64,000 bases of DNA. Origin: Erodium maritimum (lineage: Eukaryota > Streptophyta > Magnoliopsida > Geraniales > Geraniaceae). Every line of letters begins with the position of its first letter. Position 1 is the stretch's first letter. Location: assembly GCA_963921825.1 (NCBI GenBank), contig OY997593.1:68184039-68248038 (forward strand), in the 5' to 3' direction. Below the pieces are notes generated by a model. The model had not been told where the DNA came from and ran no database searches. It saw only the letters and a list, made by a program, of their open reading frames with translations. This document shows positions 33,193 through 45,636 of this stretch, piece by piece. The position numbers and the translations under genes are program-made.

Positions 33193-35060
33193 CACTACTG
33201 CTGAAAGGTAGTTGGTAGACGGATCATATCCGTTGCCTAGGTAACCATATCCGTCGGTAAGGGTCTTGGCAGACGGTTCCATCCGTCGGCCAAGACTCAT
33301 CGGTGTAGTTTTTGACCAACACATCTACATCCGTGGGTATAGTCTTAACCTTAGCCACGGATATCATCTGTTGGTAAAGTATGTGACCTTAACTACAGAT
33401 CAAATCTGTTGGAAAAGTATGTAACCTTAGCCACGGATACTATCCGTGGGAAAAGTTTGAAACCCCTAACCACGGATACCTATAAGTTGGTATGGTGAAA
33501 TTCCTTTTCTATGGATCCGATCTGTAGGTAAAGTGAGTAACCCTAGCTGCGAATTGGATCCGTGGAAAAAGTGTACAGCCTTACCAACGGATTCCATCCG
33601 TTGGTAGACTTTACAATTGTACCTTCAGATACTATCTGTGGCTGAGCCTTACACTTAGCTCACAGATAGGCCATATTGTATTTGTCGGCCAACATACGAC
33701 CAGAACCAAAAATAATATTTTGAATATATGTTGCACCCTATTGTGCATTATGCCATATACATGTGCAAACTTGTATAATAGATACCAAATTTTGCATACT
33801 TAATAACAAACTATTAAACAGATAATTATTTGTTCTACTACAACAGTCAAAAGTCACATAAAGTGTTTAACCAAACAATCTTATCTAGCACGGTAAAATA
33901 AATAATGTTTAAGTGAAAATGTTACTAATAGGGGTTCAAAGCTGGTGGTACTAAAGCCGGTTGTGCTGAAGACGGGAAGGATGGAGCGGGTGGTGTTAAA
34001 GACGGGGTGGTTGTGAAAGGGACGACAACTTGCTGGGACGTAAATTGTGCGAACATTTGCTGAAACTGCTGGAGTTGTTATGTTGCTTACGCAGCAAGCC
34101 TTTCCTCCATCTCTTTTCGCTGGTTCTCTAGTTGTTGTTTGAACAACTGCTCCTACTGAACAATGCGAGTCCTCAACTCCTCAATCTCCTTAGAGGAGCT
34201 TCCAGACCTCGTACTGGAGCATTGACCGCCTTGCATATCCCTCATAGTTGGGACGATCACCGCCTTCCCAAGACCGGGTTGGAATCTACCCTTCTGTGAT
34301 TTCTTTGAGATTTGCTAGATGAGGGGTAGCTCTTCCTCCACAGTTGACAGATTAAGGATAGTTATGGATGAATCCTCACACTCCGTCGCCAGGGCCTCTG
34401 TCAACTTGTCACGAGCCGCTTCCATAATTAACTTGACTTCTTCCTAATGGAGACAACATAAAGTTTGAATGAGACTCAACAAAAATTCAGTTTATTACCC
34501 TATAAGTTAATTCACAAAACTACAAATACCCCAATTTAACCTAAGGAAAGAAACTTACCACTTGTTTTTTTTATTGTGCTTGTTCTTGTCATTTTTCTTA
34601 GTGTAAGCCTTTATGTATGCGTCGCAGCGTGGAAGCATGGATTTTTGCTCAAGTCAATGTTTGACCCGGTCCTTGAATGTCATACTACTCCCATGGTGAG
34701 TGTGGACGTTCTTTTTCCGATATACGGTCCCACATTCGCTCAATTTCTACATTTTTTTGACAAATGTTATTTACCATAACAAACATGTTAAAACCCCATA
34801 CAACGATGTGGAATGTGTATGACATTTCTTGCCTTGAAATCATCCGATTTGAAGTGTTTGCACAGCCAGTGGAACTGGTCCTCACGATGTTCGAACTCGT
34901 GTGGCGTGGGCACTTCTGCATCCGGGTGATTCTTCTTCCATTTGACAATCCACTTGTGTATGTCATGCTTCCACTCTATAAAACGGTTTCTGGCCGTTAT
35001 CATGATAAACTCTAACAGATTACTATGGTGTTCTCCGGGAATGAACTCAAACATACACTA
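33193..35060 (-). mobile_element. CACTA (En/Spm) transposon, 3' part with transposase remnant
   Basis: The terminus CACTACTGCTGAAAGGTAGT starts at 33193. The next 470 bp hold many subterminal repeats of the type CCACGGAT and ATCCGT(T/G)GG, in both orientations, the binding-site arrays typical of CACTA ends. Read on the minus strand, 35054-34690 encodes a Transposase_24-like segment (HHSNLLEFIMITARNRFIEW, FHWLCKHFKS). 34450-33950 encodes a Lys/Glu and Gln-rich tail ending in proline-rich repeats just before the terminus. Stops interrupt it and no second CACTA end was found before 35575, so it is truncated. Confidence 0.75.
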
Positions 35061-35569
35061 CGTAAAAGGAATTAATCACTTATTAACTACGTAGCCTAAA
35101 TAAAAATCGTAATTAAAAGAAAAAGTTAATGGGAGCAGGAGCAGAGCAGGTTTGCTTGGCTTCTGGGATGGGCAAAGTCCATATAATGGAGAAATATTAT
35201 AATGACTGTTTAGTTCCATTCTTATTCAGACTAAGCTACTGTTTGTTTTGATTACTTTTGCATCCTAATATGGCTAACATAACTAATTACTATCTCTTGG
35301 TCCCTAAATTTCACCAGGAGGTCCATAAGCATGGTTTTTCTCAACGGGTAAGGGAGGCTGCTAGGTAAAGAAATTTTGACAGGTATGTCAATAGTGGATT
35401 ATCAATGTCTCCATGTTTTTGGACAGCAGGCAGAACCACAGATCACCCAAAAAGCAGGCATATTTAGTCTAACACCTCTACAAACTCATCAGAAGAATTA
35501 AATTGTTTAATCTCATACCTCTGCAAACACAACTGTTAAACCATATGGATTGAATTGCCATGATTTTAG
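35061..35569. other. Ordinary AT-rich DNA before the gypsy insertion
   Basis: No gene is supported. A short exon-like piece near 35320-35345 between TTTCACCAG and GTAAGG is suggestive only. This DNA and the DNA after 41266 were contiguous before the retrotransposon arrived. Confidence 0.35.
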
Positions 35570-35574
35570 TTGAA

Positions 35575-35920
35575 TGTGAGGAAGCCACGAGAGAGACGGA
35601 CCAAACGACGTCGCCTCACTTACCAGCAACGCACGTGGACCAGTCAACGAGACAGCTGGTAGGTAGTTACGCGTCATGTGCAGGCCGTTGGGGGCCACCG
35701 AGTTGGTTATGCTTACGTGTCTGTCTGCTACGCCTACGTGGCTTGTAGGAGCTGCTCTATAAAGCTCCATGTCAGCGTCTTACTGTTCATCTTCTTCATT
35801 GTTGCACAAACGGACTTGTAAAGAGAGAGAGAGCTCGGCATGTCGCTGGAGTTGTCTGTAACTTCTTCAAGTCAATCAATAAAGCTTTCCTTCTTCGATT
35901 CATTCATCAAGAGCCTAACA
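35575..35920 (+). repeat. 5' LTR of the gypsy element
   Basis: 346 bp, starting TGTGAGG and ending CCTAACA, each one substitution away from the perfect TGTCAGG...CCTGACA pair of the 3' LTR. A TATAAAG box is at 35758-35764 and AATAAAG near the end may serve for polyadenylation. Confidence 0.93.
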
Positions 35921-35923
35921 AAG

Positions 35924-35935
35924 TGGTATCAGAGC
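35924..35935 (+). other. Primer binding site (initiator Met tRNA)
   Basis: TGGTATCAGAGC, three bases after the 5' LTR, complements the 3' end of plant initiator methionine tRNA. Confidence 0.92.
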
Positions 35936-35952
35936 TTGCGACGACGGACACC

Positions 35953-37390
35953 ATGACACGAGCCACAGAACTCAACGACATCGCCCGCCGCACCGTCGAG
36001 GCGAGCCTCGCTCCGGTGCAGAACCTCTCTGAGCAACTCCAAACGCTCGGGCCACAGATGGAGGCAGCAGGGTGTGTGGCAGACCGAACCGAAGGACAAT
36101 TCGGAGAGATCTCGTTGATGCTGCGAACGATGAACACGATGCTTCATAGCTTGACAGGTCGTGTAGAGAGCATCGAGCAAAGGAACATGCCACCACCACG
36201 GGAGAGCATCGATCGCCGCGAAGATCTCAACGCCAGAACATCATCGAGAGAGTCCAGAGAACCACCAACCAGAGAGTTTTCGGCCGAGCCACCACGCCGA
36301 GCAGCACCGCCGGAGTATAGCGAACCTCCAGCAACAGAGCCTCCACGGCGAGCACCATCGATCGGGCGCCACCAACAGCCTCATTCAGAGCCACCACGCC
36401 GCAATCCGCCACCAGAGCACCAAGCAACAACACCGTTGGAAAGAATGAGGCCAGATCGCCACGACGACGTTCGCGCCTGAGACAAGCAACTTTTTCGCGA
36501 TGACTCGCCCCAAGACCGGCGAGGAGAGCAACATCACCATAGGATATACGACGACAGATCATTCCATCCACCGGACGATGAGTATAGACACCAAGGCGGC
36601 GGTGATCTGAGGAGAGACAACGGCACACTCCAGTTCAGGTTGCCTCAAATCCAATTCCTTGTGTTTGACGGTAACGGAGTACAAGCTTGGATTCGAAAAT
36701 GCACAAACTACTTTTTCTTATGTGCAGTACCAGAAGAACTCAAGGTGAGGCTGGCCGGAATGCACTTCAGGATTACCAACGCAGCCACCAGCACATCACG
36801 TGGGAGCAAATGCTGGTTGATCTGTCTTGGAAGTTTGAAGACGGAAGAACTGAAGACGTGATCTCGAACTTCAAACACCTGCAACAAGACAGATCGGTGC
36901 AAGAGTATGAAGAGAGATTCGATGCCATGAGGGGAATGATGATTGCGCGCAAGCCATGGCTGACGGAGGAGTTCTTTGTGTCGAACTTCATCAGCGGTCT
37001 CAAGAGTCACCTGCGCGCCAGAGTTACTATGCACGAACCAAAGGCGCTGGGAAGGGCCATGTTTCTTGCCAGGATGGAAGAACAACGGAGCGGAGCACGG
37101 TGGGGGTATAACTCTGGCAGGCAGGTCGAACAGGCGGCGTCCACACTCCGTCAACGCCTGCCGGCACCAGCACCACCACCGGCCACAGCACGAGAAGGAA
37201 ACAGGGCACAACCACCAATGGCAACAACACAACCGCGGGGACACAACCCAGGGCCAGGACCACCAAATCGAGGGCCATTTCCAGTGCGAAACATCAACGC
37301 CGAGTACTGTGAAGAGAGGCGTCGGTAAGGGCTATGCTACACGTGCCCAGCGAGGTACACTAGAGCTCACGTGTGCCCCAATCGGCAGCA
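35953..37390 (+). pseudogene. gypsy gag region with zinc knuckle, broken
   Basis: The capsid/nucleocapsid-type frame opens at 35953 (MTRATELNDIARRTVEASL), runs through a Pro/Arg-rich segment, and is stopped at 36478-36480. It then continues through the conserved gag core (around 36640-37100, including a 'YFFLCAVPEELKVRLA'-like block and its frameshifted continuation 'WEQMLVDLSWKFED'). A CX2CX7HXC zinc knuckle lies at 37335-37376. There are at least two stops and one frame shift. It packages element RNA in active relatives; this copy cannot make a full product. Confidence 0.8.
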
Positions 37391-37489
37391 GCTGTTCATG
37401 CTGAGCAGAGACGGAGAGTCGTTCATAGAGGAAGTCGGAGATGGATCGTGGGCGGAGGAAGAGGATATGGACTGGGCGGCTGACAAAGG

Positions 37490-40400
37490 GGAAACGTTAT
37501 TCGTGGAAGAGGAAATGGCACCACCAATCCGAGAGGAGACGCTCAGAGCCATCGACGGAGGGCGGACCAAAACGCTCCGTGTGGAGGCTCGCCTGTCCCT
37601 CGGATCTGCGTCCACATTGGTTGACACCGAAGCAATGGCATGCTTCCTGGATGACCTAACCGCGTGAAGGTTGGTCGTCATCGTGCAACCCGCGCCGGAG
37701 GCCCACATCAAGCTCGGAAATGGAAAGAAGTTCGTGTGCACGAGTCAGAGCAAGCTCAATTGGAGCATGGGCAATGTCGAATTCACGTGGAATTGCCTTG
37801 TGATTCCATTGGGAGATTGCGACTTGGTGTTGGGCGTTGACTGGATGAGGTCGGTCAACCCAATCACCTTCGACTTCATCGACCGCTCCCTCTCCATCAC
37901 GGTGCGCCACTAAGTGCTGGTTCTCAAGGAGCAGACGAGCTTGGAGAAGGAGAAGCCGCTCAGTTCCAAGGGCCTCGTGAAGGAGCTAAGGAAAGGGAGT
38001 ACATTGTTCTGGGGCCAGCTCTGTAAATTGGACGCAGAGTAGAGCAACGACGAGGTAACCAACCCGGAGCTAGAATAGTGCCTCGAAAGGAACAAAAAGG
38101 TCTTCAGCACACCCTCCAAACTGCCACCACGTCGGAAGCACGACCATCGTATCCCAATTGTCGCAGGAGCATCGTCGCCGGCGGTCAGACCTTACAGGTA
38201 TAATCGAGAACAGAAGGATACACTGGAAGCCATGGTTTGGGAAATGCTCGCCGCCGGCTTCATCACCAAGAGCTCCAGCCCTTACTCATTCCCAGTGTTG
38301 CTCGTCAAGAAGAAGGACGGCACGTGGCACTTCTGCATTGACTACCGCGCGCTGAACGATATCACCATCAAGGACAGGTTTCCGATACCTACCGTCGACG
38401 AGTTGCTCGACGAGCTTGCCGGTAGTACCGTGTTCTCAAAAATTGACTTAAGGGCGGGGTACCATCAGATCCGAATGGCAGAAGAGGACGAGCACAAGAC
38501 CGTTTTTCGAACTCACGACGGACATTATGAGTTCCGTGTCATGCCCTTCGGGCAGACCAACGCGCCGGCGAGCTTCCAAAATCTCATGAGCAGCGTCTTC
38601 CACAAGCACGTGCGTAAATTCGTGCTAGTCTTCTTCGACGACATATTGATGTACAACAGAGACTGGAAGAGCCACATGGAACACTTGCAGATTGTCTTCA
38701 GCATCCTCAGAGAGCAACGCCTGTATGCGAAACGCTCCAAGTGCTCCTTTGGGGTGACGGAGGTAGAGTATCTCAGCCATATCATCTCAGGGAAGGGGGT
38801 GGCCACGGACCCGACGAAGATCAGTGTAGTAACAGAGTGGCCAACGCCTAGGTATGTCAGAGACGTCAGGGGATTCTTGGTGTTGTCGGGATAATATCGG
38901 CGCTTCATCAGAGATTACGGACCCATAGCCAAACCTCTGACCGAGTTGCTCAAGAAAACGACAGGGTTCCGATGGGCCGAGAAAGAAGAGACAAGCTTCC
39001 GGCGACTGAAAGACGCCCTGAGCCATGCACCGGTGTTAGCACTACCGGACTTTACCAAAATGTTCGTGCTCGAGATAGACGCATCAGACATCGGCGTGGG
39101 CACAGTTCTAATGCAGAGTGGGCGACCATTGTCATTCATCAGCAAGGCCCGAGGACCGAGAGCCGCTGCCCTCTCCACATACGAGAAGGAGATGCTCGCG
39201 ATGATCCTGACAGTCCAGAAATGGCGGCAATACCTGCAACAAGGAGAATTCATTCTCCGAACCGATTAACAATGCCTGAAGTTCTTGATGGACCAACGCT
39301 TGGTCACATCCTTCCAGCACAAGTGGCTCGCGAAGATGTTAGGGCTCACGTATCGCATCGAGTATAAACCGGGAGCCACAAACAGGGTTGCAGACGCCCT
39401 GTCCCGGCGAACACACGAGGAGCTCGACGAACTCTCTGTTCTGGTACCATCGTGGATGATGGAATTGGCTTCCAGTTACGAAGGGGGTGAGGAAGCGGAA
39501 GGCATAGTGCAAAGGTTGGTCCTAGACCCAAAGACGTTGCCAGGGTACGAACTACGACAAGGAGTTGTCTCGGTCAATGGGAAACTGTACGTCGGCAAGA
39601 ATGGCGGAGTCAGAACACGCGTGCTACAGGTGTTGCATGACTCAGCACTAGGGGGCACTCAGGTGTTCGGGCCACCACAAACCGAGTTGCCTTGTACTTT
39701 TGGTGGCCGCAAATGTCACGAGAAGTCAAGGACTTCGTCGCCGGCTGCGACACATGTCAACGCTGCAAGGCGGAGACGGTAGCCTACCCAGGGTTACTAC
39801 AACCCCTACCTCTCGCTTCTCACTCATGGCACGACATCAGTTTGGATTTCATCGACAGCCTTCCACGGTCCGGCAATTGGGATTCGATCTTGGTCGTCGT
39901 GGATCAATTCTCGAAATACATCCACTTTATTGGGCTCCGACATCCCTACACAGCGGCCCAAGTCGCACAGACGTTCATCGACAATGTATACAAGTTGCAC
40001 GGCGCTCCGCGCACCATGGTCTCTGACATGGATAAGATATTCCTCAGTCAGTTCTGGGCAGAGCTCTTTCGCTTATTGGGATCCAAGCTGCTCCTTTCCA
40101 CGGCGTATCACCCATAGACTAACGACCAAACTGAGCGCGTCAACCAGTTTGTCGAGAACTTCCTCCGATTGACGACGCACCAACTCCCTCAGCAGTGGTC
40201 ACGATGGCTGGCGTTGGCAGAATACTGGTACAACACCTCCTATCACACAGTCATTCGCTCCACTCCCTTCGAGGTCCTATACGGGTACGCGCCACCCTCG
40301 CCGGCGTCTTTGATCTTCACTACAAATTTCGCAGCCATGGAAACGTTCGCAGGAAACCGCCAAGCCATCTGGGCCTTGGTAAGAGACAATCTCGCGACAG

Positions 40401-40890
40401 CACGCGACAAAGCCAAGATACACGCAGATAAACACCGCACGGAGAGGGTGTTTCGCGTCGACGAGTGGGTCTATCTCCTCCTACAACCATATCGCCAAAC
40501 CTCTATGTCCATTCGCCGGAATTTGAAGCTCGTCGCACGCTACTTTGGGCCTTTTGAGATCATTGGCAAGGTGGGAGAGGTGGCTTATACGCTGCGGCTA
40601 CCAGACACGTCCAAAATTCACCCGACCTTCCACGTTTCTCTCCTCAAGAAACAAATCGGGACCCACCAAGTCGTCGTTGTAACGCTGTCGGAGACCTCAG
40701 AAACCGACTAGGTCAAGATATAACCGGTTCGAATTCTGCGCACTAGAACGATCAAAAGGAACAACTGCGCCGTGGTACAGAAGCTCGTGCAGTGGTCGGA
40801 CGCCCTGCCGGAAGACGCAACTTGGGAGGACATTGGCTGGCTCCGGGCCAACTTTCCCGGCCGAACCTTCAACGATGAGGCTTGGGGACA
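37490..40890 (+). pseudogene. gypsy pol region (PR-RT-RH-INT-chromodomain), broken
   Basis: Protease lies near 37620 with the active-site triad altered (D-T-E where D-S/T-G is expected). Reverse transcriptase spans 38232-38894 with FFDD at about 38631-38642 as the catalytic pair. RNase H spans 38946-39269 and ends at a stop after a 'FILRTD' motif. Integrase spans about 39640-40200 with the 'CDTCQRCK' zinc arm and the DDE region. A chromodomain-like tail is at about 40735-40880 (VVQKLVQWS..., ATWEDIGWLRANFP). Stops occur near 37667, 37913, 38040, 38894, 39269, 40117 and 40711. Confidence 0.88.
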
Positions 40891-40908
40891 AGCCTCACGC
40901 GGAGGCAG

Positions 40909-41261
40909 TGTCAGGAAGCCGCGAGAGAGACGGACCAAACGACGTCGCCTCACTTACCAGCAACGCACGTGGACCAGTCAACGAGACAGTTGGCAGGTAG
41001 TTACGCGTCATGTACAGGCCGTTGGGGGCCACCGAGTTTGTTATGCTTACGTGTCGGTCTGCTACGCCTACGTGGCTTGTAGGAGCTGCTCTATAAAGCT
41101 TCATGTCAGTGTCCTACTGCTCATCTTCTTCATTGTTGCACAAACGGACTTGTAAAGAGAGAGAGATCGAGCTCGGCCTGTCGTCGGAGTCGGAGCCGTC
41201 TATAACTTCTTCAAGTCAATCAATAAAGCTTTCCTTCTATTCATTCATCAAGAGCCTGACA
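40909..41261 (+). repeat. 3' LTR of the gypsy element
   Basis: 353 bp, starting TGTCAGGAAG and ending GAGCCTGACA. It is preceded by the short purine tract GGAGGCAG (40901-40908). Differences from the 5' LTR are mostly single transitions plus a few small length changes around the GAGAGA run. Confidence 0.93.
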
Positions 41262-41768
41262 TTGAACTATGTGTACCATTTTCTAATAGCACATGAACTA
41301 TTTTTTAGTTAATATGCACTAAACCGGGAAGTAATAAGGTCAAAGGAAAAATTCTCATTTGATCAATATTGAACGCGGTCTCTTCTTTATTGTTTAAAAC
41401 ATCTGTTAAGTATCTCTGATTCATTAACTGTTAACCAATTTCTGGCAGGAATTCAACATCGAGAAGTTGCAACATCAAAAATTGGGTATATATTTAAGTG
41501 AAAATGAGATTTGAGTCTGTTTTAATGAAAGTTTTAACCTTTAGTTATTGACTAACAGATAAAGACGTGTGAGAATCGTAAATTTATGTACTATTTGGTA
41601 GCCCAAAAAATATGGGGGAGGTGAAGAAAAAAAATGTATTGAGTTGAATTTTGAATTGGTTAATGTTTTGATAAAAATACATATGCAATAGAATTATATT
41701 GAACTTGTCTGGTAAGTTTTTTGTTGCAGGACTCTTCAAATTCAAGGCCACATTAGGAAGGTATAGGT

Positions 41769-42000
41769 TTTAATTAAGGGAAAACGCTGGTTCAAAATCT
41801 TTCTGAACGTTTCGTTATCACGTCCTAATCCAGACCAACGTTTCGTTGCAATTCCATACATTCAACGTTTCGTTAGCATCCACCTTTTTAACAGTTTTTT
41901 TTATACTTTTTGTAAAAAAACAAAACCTTTCAAGTATGGAATTGCAACGAAACGCTGGTCTGATAGTGCGAAACGTTTCGTTGTATAAACGATGTTTATA
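41769..42000. mobile_element. Mutator-like MITE related to the one in the F-box gene
   Basis: GGGAAAACGCTGGTTC at about 41780 is followed by the ACGTTTCGTTATCACGTCC block seen in the 20869-21307 element. The right arm near 41930-41990 carries the complement with CAAGTATGGAATTGC and CGAAACG blocks. The right end is ragged and the target duplication is not certain (AATTAA on both sides). Confidence 0.6.
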
Positions 42001-42920
42001 CAATAATTAAAACCAAGTTTTGCTGCTTTGTGCAAGGAAGCCATGGAGATAGGGATCAAGGAAGCCTGATAGTGCGAGCTCGGGCATGGAGCCAAGAGTT
42101 GTTGAATATGTCAAGATGGCTACTATGAAAAAGGATTTGGGAAGTGGAGTTGGCTTAAATGATCGATTCCTCTTTTGATTGCTAGATCGATTTTATTATA
42201 AGGTTCATGAACAATATTAGTCAATTTAGGAATTGGATTGTGCTCTAAAATTCATACGGCAAGCACCTCGCGCTTTACTTATAGTTCAACATCGAAATCA
42301 TAATTGTGAACATGTATGTAAATAAAAATAATACTTTCAAAGGTGAAAATTGCAAGGTACGAACATCACTGTCTTCTAAAATTCAAGTTTCTTGAAGGGA
42401 CGGTTTTGTTACTAAACCTTAAATCGAATGTATGTTGTTATGGCAAGCACCATGCATCGCGCAGTGCGTCCCTCCTAGTATTACATAATGATATCTGTCC
42501 ATGTTAGACTTGTTTAGCATGCACAACACTTCATACAAAAATCCTTCCGACCAACAAATCCTTCATCCTATTCCGTGCCGTACAAGAAAGAAAAGACGAC
42601 CACTCATTCATGATCAAATTCAAGTAGGACAAAAGAGAGTCGTTATTGGCCCTTAAAAAAAACAACTGAGTAAAATTTTCTTTATGGTCTGGCACTACAG
42701 ATCCTTGCAAGTTGCAACCTTTACGGTTTCTTTGTTTTTACATGTACCGGCATATGTAGATTCATGGTCGAAACATGCAAGTTTCATTCGAGTAACAAAA
42801 CTACAAAATATACATAAGCTCTCCTCAAAAACTTAGCATACCTATGCATAGTACAATGAACAGAACTTATTCAACACCATACTGTAACATAACAAGAGCT
42901 TTCCTCCCATTCAGACGTTT
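42001..42920. other. Intergenic, 3' side of the minus-strand receptor kinase
   Basis: Mostly AT-rich. 42040-42170 contains a short open stretch (EPRVVEYVKMATMKKDLGSG) that could be an exon remnant of the pre-insertion locus, but no family is recognised. Confidence 0.35.
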
Positions 42921-42922
42921 CA

Positions 42923-45370
42923 TTACCTTCCCTCAAATTCAATAGTGATCGTATCAACTTCATTATAAGAAGAAGTTGGTACCTCTACCGCAACGTCTTT
43001 GTTATCTGCATTCACTAACAGCACGTCCCCGGGATGCATAGAAGGCTTCGGAGGCATTTCCAAGTCTTCGATCTCGCCTTCCAGCAATTCCAGCACTTTA
43101 CCCATTGAAGGACGACTGGTCGGATCCATCTGCACGCACCAAAACGCGACCAATACCATCTTCTTCACCATCTTCTTCTCATCTTCACTTGCATCGTCCA
43201 ACTCCATCAACTCCTCGTGCTGGTCAAAACGATCATATATCCATGTCGGGAAATATATCTGACTCAACTGTTCCTCAAACGCAATTAACTTTTTCCTCTT
43301 TCCAACCATTTCCATCAACAACATCCCGAAGCTATAAACATCGGCCTTGTAAGAGACTCCTCCTATGTTTTTGTAAAACAACTCTGGGGCCATGAATCCC
43401 AGGGTTCCTCGAACAGAAGTGAGAGATACAATGCTATCATCCACCGGATATAGCTTTGCAAGACCGAAATCTGATACCTTGGCCATGAAGTTTTCGTCCA
43501 ATAATATGTTGTGAGGCTTGATGTCAAAATGTAGAATCTGCATTTCACAACCCCGATGCAAGTACTCAATACCTCGAGCCACTCCGAGCGCGATTTCATG
43601 CATTTTCAACCAAGTCACCGGACAAGCCCTACTCTCTTGTTTAGAAGCCAACAACTTATCGAGCGATCCATTAGGCATGAAGTCGTAAACAAGAGCTTGT
43701 TTCGACCCATCAACACAGAATCCAACGAGTCGCACGATGTTAACATGGTGGATTCGACCAATGGTAGCCACTTCGTTGATGAAATCTTGTCCATTTGCTC
43801 TGGACTTGCTTAACAGCACCTTCACAGCTACATGATCGCCACTTCGGAGCTTGCCTTTGTACACCGAGCCGAAGCCTCCTTGACCCAATTTGTCCTTGAA
43901 ACCTTGTGTTATTTTCTTGATCTCAGAGTACGAGTACTTAATAGGCATCAGGTTGTTTTGGCTTCTTAAGAACTCTTCTATTTCGCCATCTTCTGAAGAG
44001 TGTCGCCTCCGCCATTTGAATATTACAACTCCAACCAGACATGGCAACCCAATCAAAGCTCTTACATACAAACCTTCAAAAGAACAAGTCATCACCTCTT
44101 CATGTCATGAAATATATGACCTAAGAGTAAATTAATGGCATGCAAGGTTTACCTGTGATCGTGCCGTAAAAAACATTTCCCACTGTTATACAAGTAAACA
44201 CAATTCTTAGCACTATATAAGAACAAAAGGATGCTGAGGGAATAGCCAGATTGACAAGTAACTATAGTCTTACCATAATCGCTATAAGAACTCGTATATA
44301 ATGCATGTATCCGGTACTGGAACGTTATTATGTCTAAAATCTTATGATACGCTTGTTTTAATCCAAATAGAGGGTCAGCATTACTCCAAAAGAAATGCCA
44401 GCTGCAGAAACGTACATATACCAATTAAGAACATTCAAGTATATTTGAGACCATGTAATAGTTCAATGTCTACTGTGAAAGCGTTGCAGTACAAAAGAGA
44501 GGATACTTACAAACTGATTGTGTTAAGAACATCATATCCATACCTCTCTTTGAGTGTCGGCCCACGATAATAGCATTGGCTGTCCAAATCTACTATGAAC
44601 CCGTCTGAAAGCCATTGGTGAATTTCCAAAAGTGATACCTGAGGCTGATGCATAGCAGTAGCGTTGTCATTCAAAGTAGGGATTTGGATCGGAAAGACCG
44701 CTCCTAGAACTCCATCACTAGTTGACAGTTTGTATGGGATTGTGGCTTCCACGACGCACGAGTACTCATCAAGAAGTAATAGTACGCTGGAATAAAGAGA
44801 AGCATTCAAAGCATACAAGTAACGCATACCGGTGGACTCAGGAGAAGTGGCAATATCCTGATTACAAGGAGAAGTATCGACACGAGTGTAGTTGGAGCTC
44901 ATTATTGGTTTGGAGCAATTCACCAGAGTTATGAAACCTTTATCATAATAAAAATCAGAATAAAAGCCGCACTGAAACGAATAACTGTGGCCATAGCGGG
45001 GAAGATGGGGAATGAAGCAACTATCGTTACTGTTCAACACACTCGCATCCACCAACCACAATTTCGAACTGGCCTCAAATTCGGAAACAAATTGGTACTT
45101 AATGTCTCGTACATAAAATTTCATGTGCCGCACATAAAGTGTGGTCTGATTGTTGCTGTCGCATTCCAGTTCGACCAGGCCACGCTGATCATACCCACAC
45201 GGAGGAGGATCTCCTTTGAGTCGAAAAGGGTAGCTGATGTTTCCAATGTTTCCACATGAAGATGGCTTATTGTTGCAGCTTCCATCAGCAACACCAACAC
45301 TTCCTGTCCACACAGTGAATACAAGAGCAACAAGAACAGCAAGAGCATGATATCTGAAGATGGCTATCAT
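42923..45370 (-). CDS. LRK10L-type receptor-like kinase, 3 exons, 712 aa
   Basis: A plasma-membrane receptor kinase of the LRK10-like/WAK-related group. Exons 45370-44511, 44401-44274 and 44073-42923 join in one 2139 nt frame at GTAAGT-type donors. The product has a signal peptide (about 1-30). A cysteine-rich GUB_WAK-type extracellular domain follows, with [11 protein letters not shown] and CGYDQ...[14 protein letters not shown] membrane helix spans about 333-349, followed by WRRRH. The Ser/Thr kinase has G-loop GQGGFG at about 393-398, Lys 414, H-F-D-I-K-P-H-N at about 511 and DFG at about 531. The catalytic Arg of HRD is Phe, so it is a non-RD kinase as is usual in this family. It is divergent from the next gene. 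The ligand is unknown; family members act in defence and stress signalling. Confidence 0.92.
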
Positions 45371-45636
45371 GGCCGATCTGGATGAAAATCAGAAGATAAT
45401 TCAGAGCAAGAACTTGGGTGCAAATAGAAGAGAACATATTAGTGTTTTTATTCTCAACCACACATCTTATGCCACCCAAATTGACTAGTATTGGTTTTCA
45501 TGTTGACTACCATCAATGCCCAACCATTTGATTTGATCTAACATTCAAACTTTGACCATTATGCTTAGGGTCTTCGAGAGCAAGCATAAGTCCATGGCCG
45601 GCCATTACTTCAATCAGACTATCAGATTACTTCATC
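45371..45636. promoter_or_regulatory. Shared 266 bp intergenic region of two divergent receptor kinases
   Basis: The two start codons face away from each other with only 266 bp between, so 5'UTRs and promoters must share this DNA. No clear TATA box is seen in either direction. ACTTTGACC at about 45548 and TTGACTA at 45480 contain W-box cores (TTGAC/TTTGACC), a plausible but unproven WRKY input. Confidence 0.55.

Larger units (their letters stand above)
35575..41261 (+). mobile_element. Ty3/gypsy chromovirus LTR retrotransposon, complete but inactivated, 5.69 kb
   Basis: Both LTRs, a tRNA-iMet primer site, gag-pol order and an exact 5 bp target duplication TTGAA (35570-35574 and 41262-41266) are present. 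The pol order is protease, reverse transcriptase, RNase H, integrase, then a chromodomain-like C-terminus, which places it among chromoviruses; the clade is not settled. Many in-frame stops break the polyprotein. Its LTRs agree at roughly 94-95 percent by eye, so it is neither brand new nor ancient. Confidence 0.95.

Noticed and set aside
36708-37244. 178-codon minus-strand frame in the gypsy gag region
   Set aside because: It is antisense to the recognisable gag frame and has no family resemblance.
41430-41770. Exon-like pieces after TTTCTGGCAG and TTTGTTGCAG downstream of the gypsy element
   Set aside because: Splice-like signals only; translations are short, stop-prone and match no family I know.
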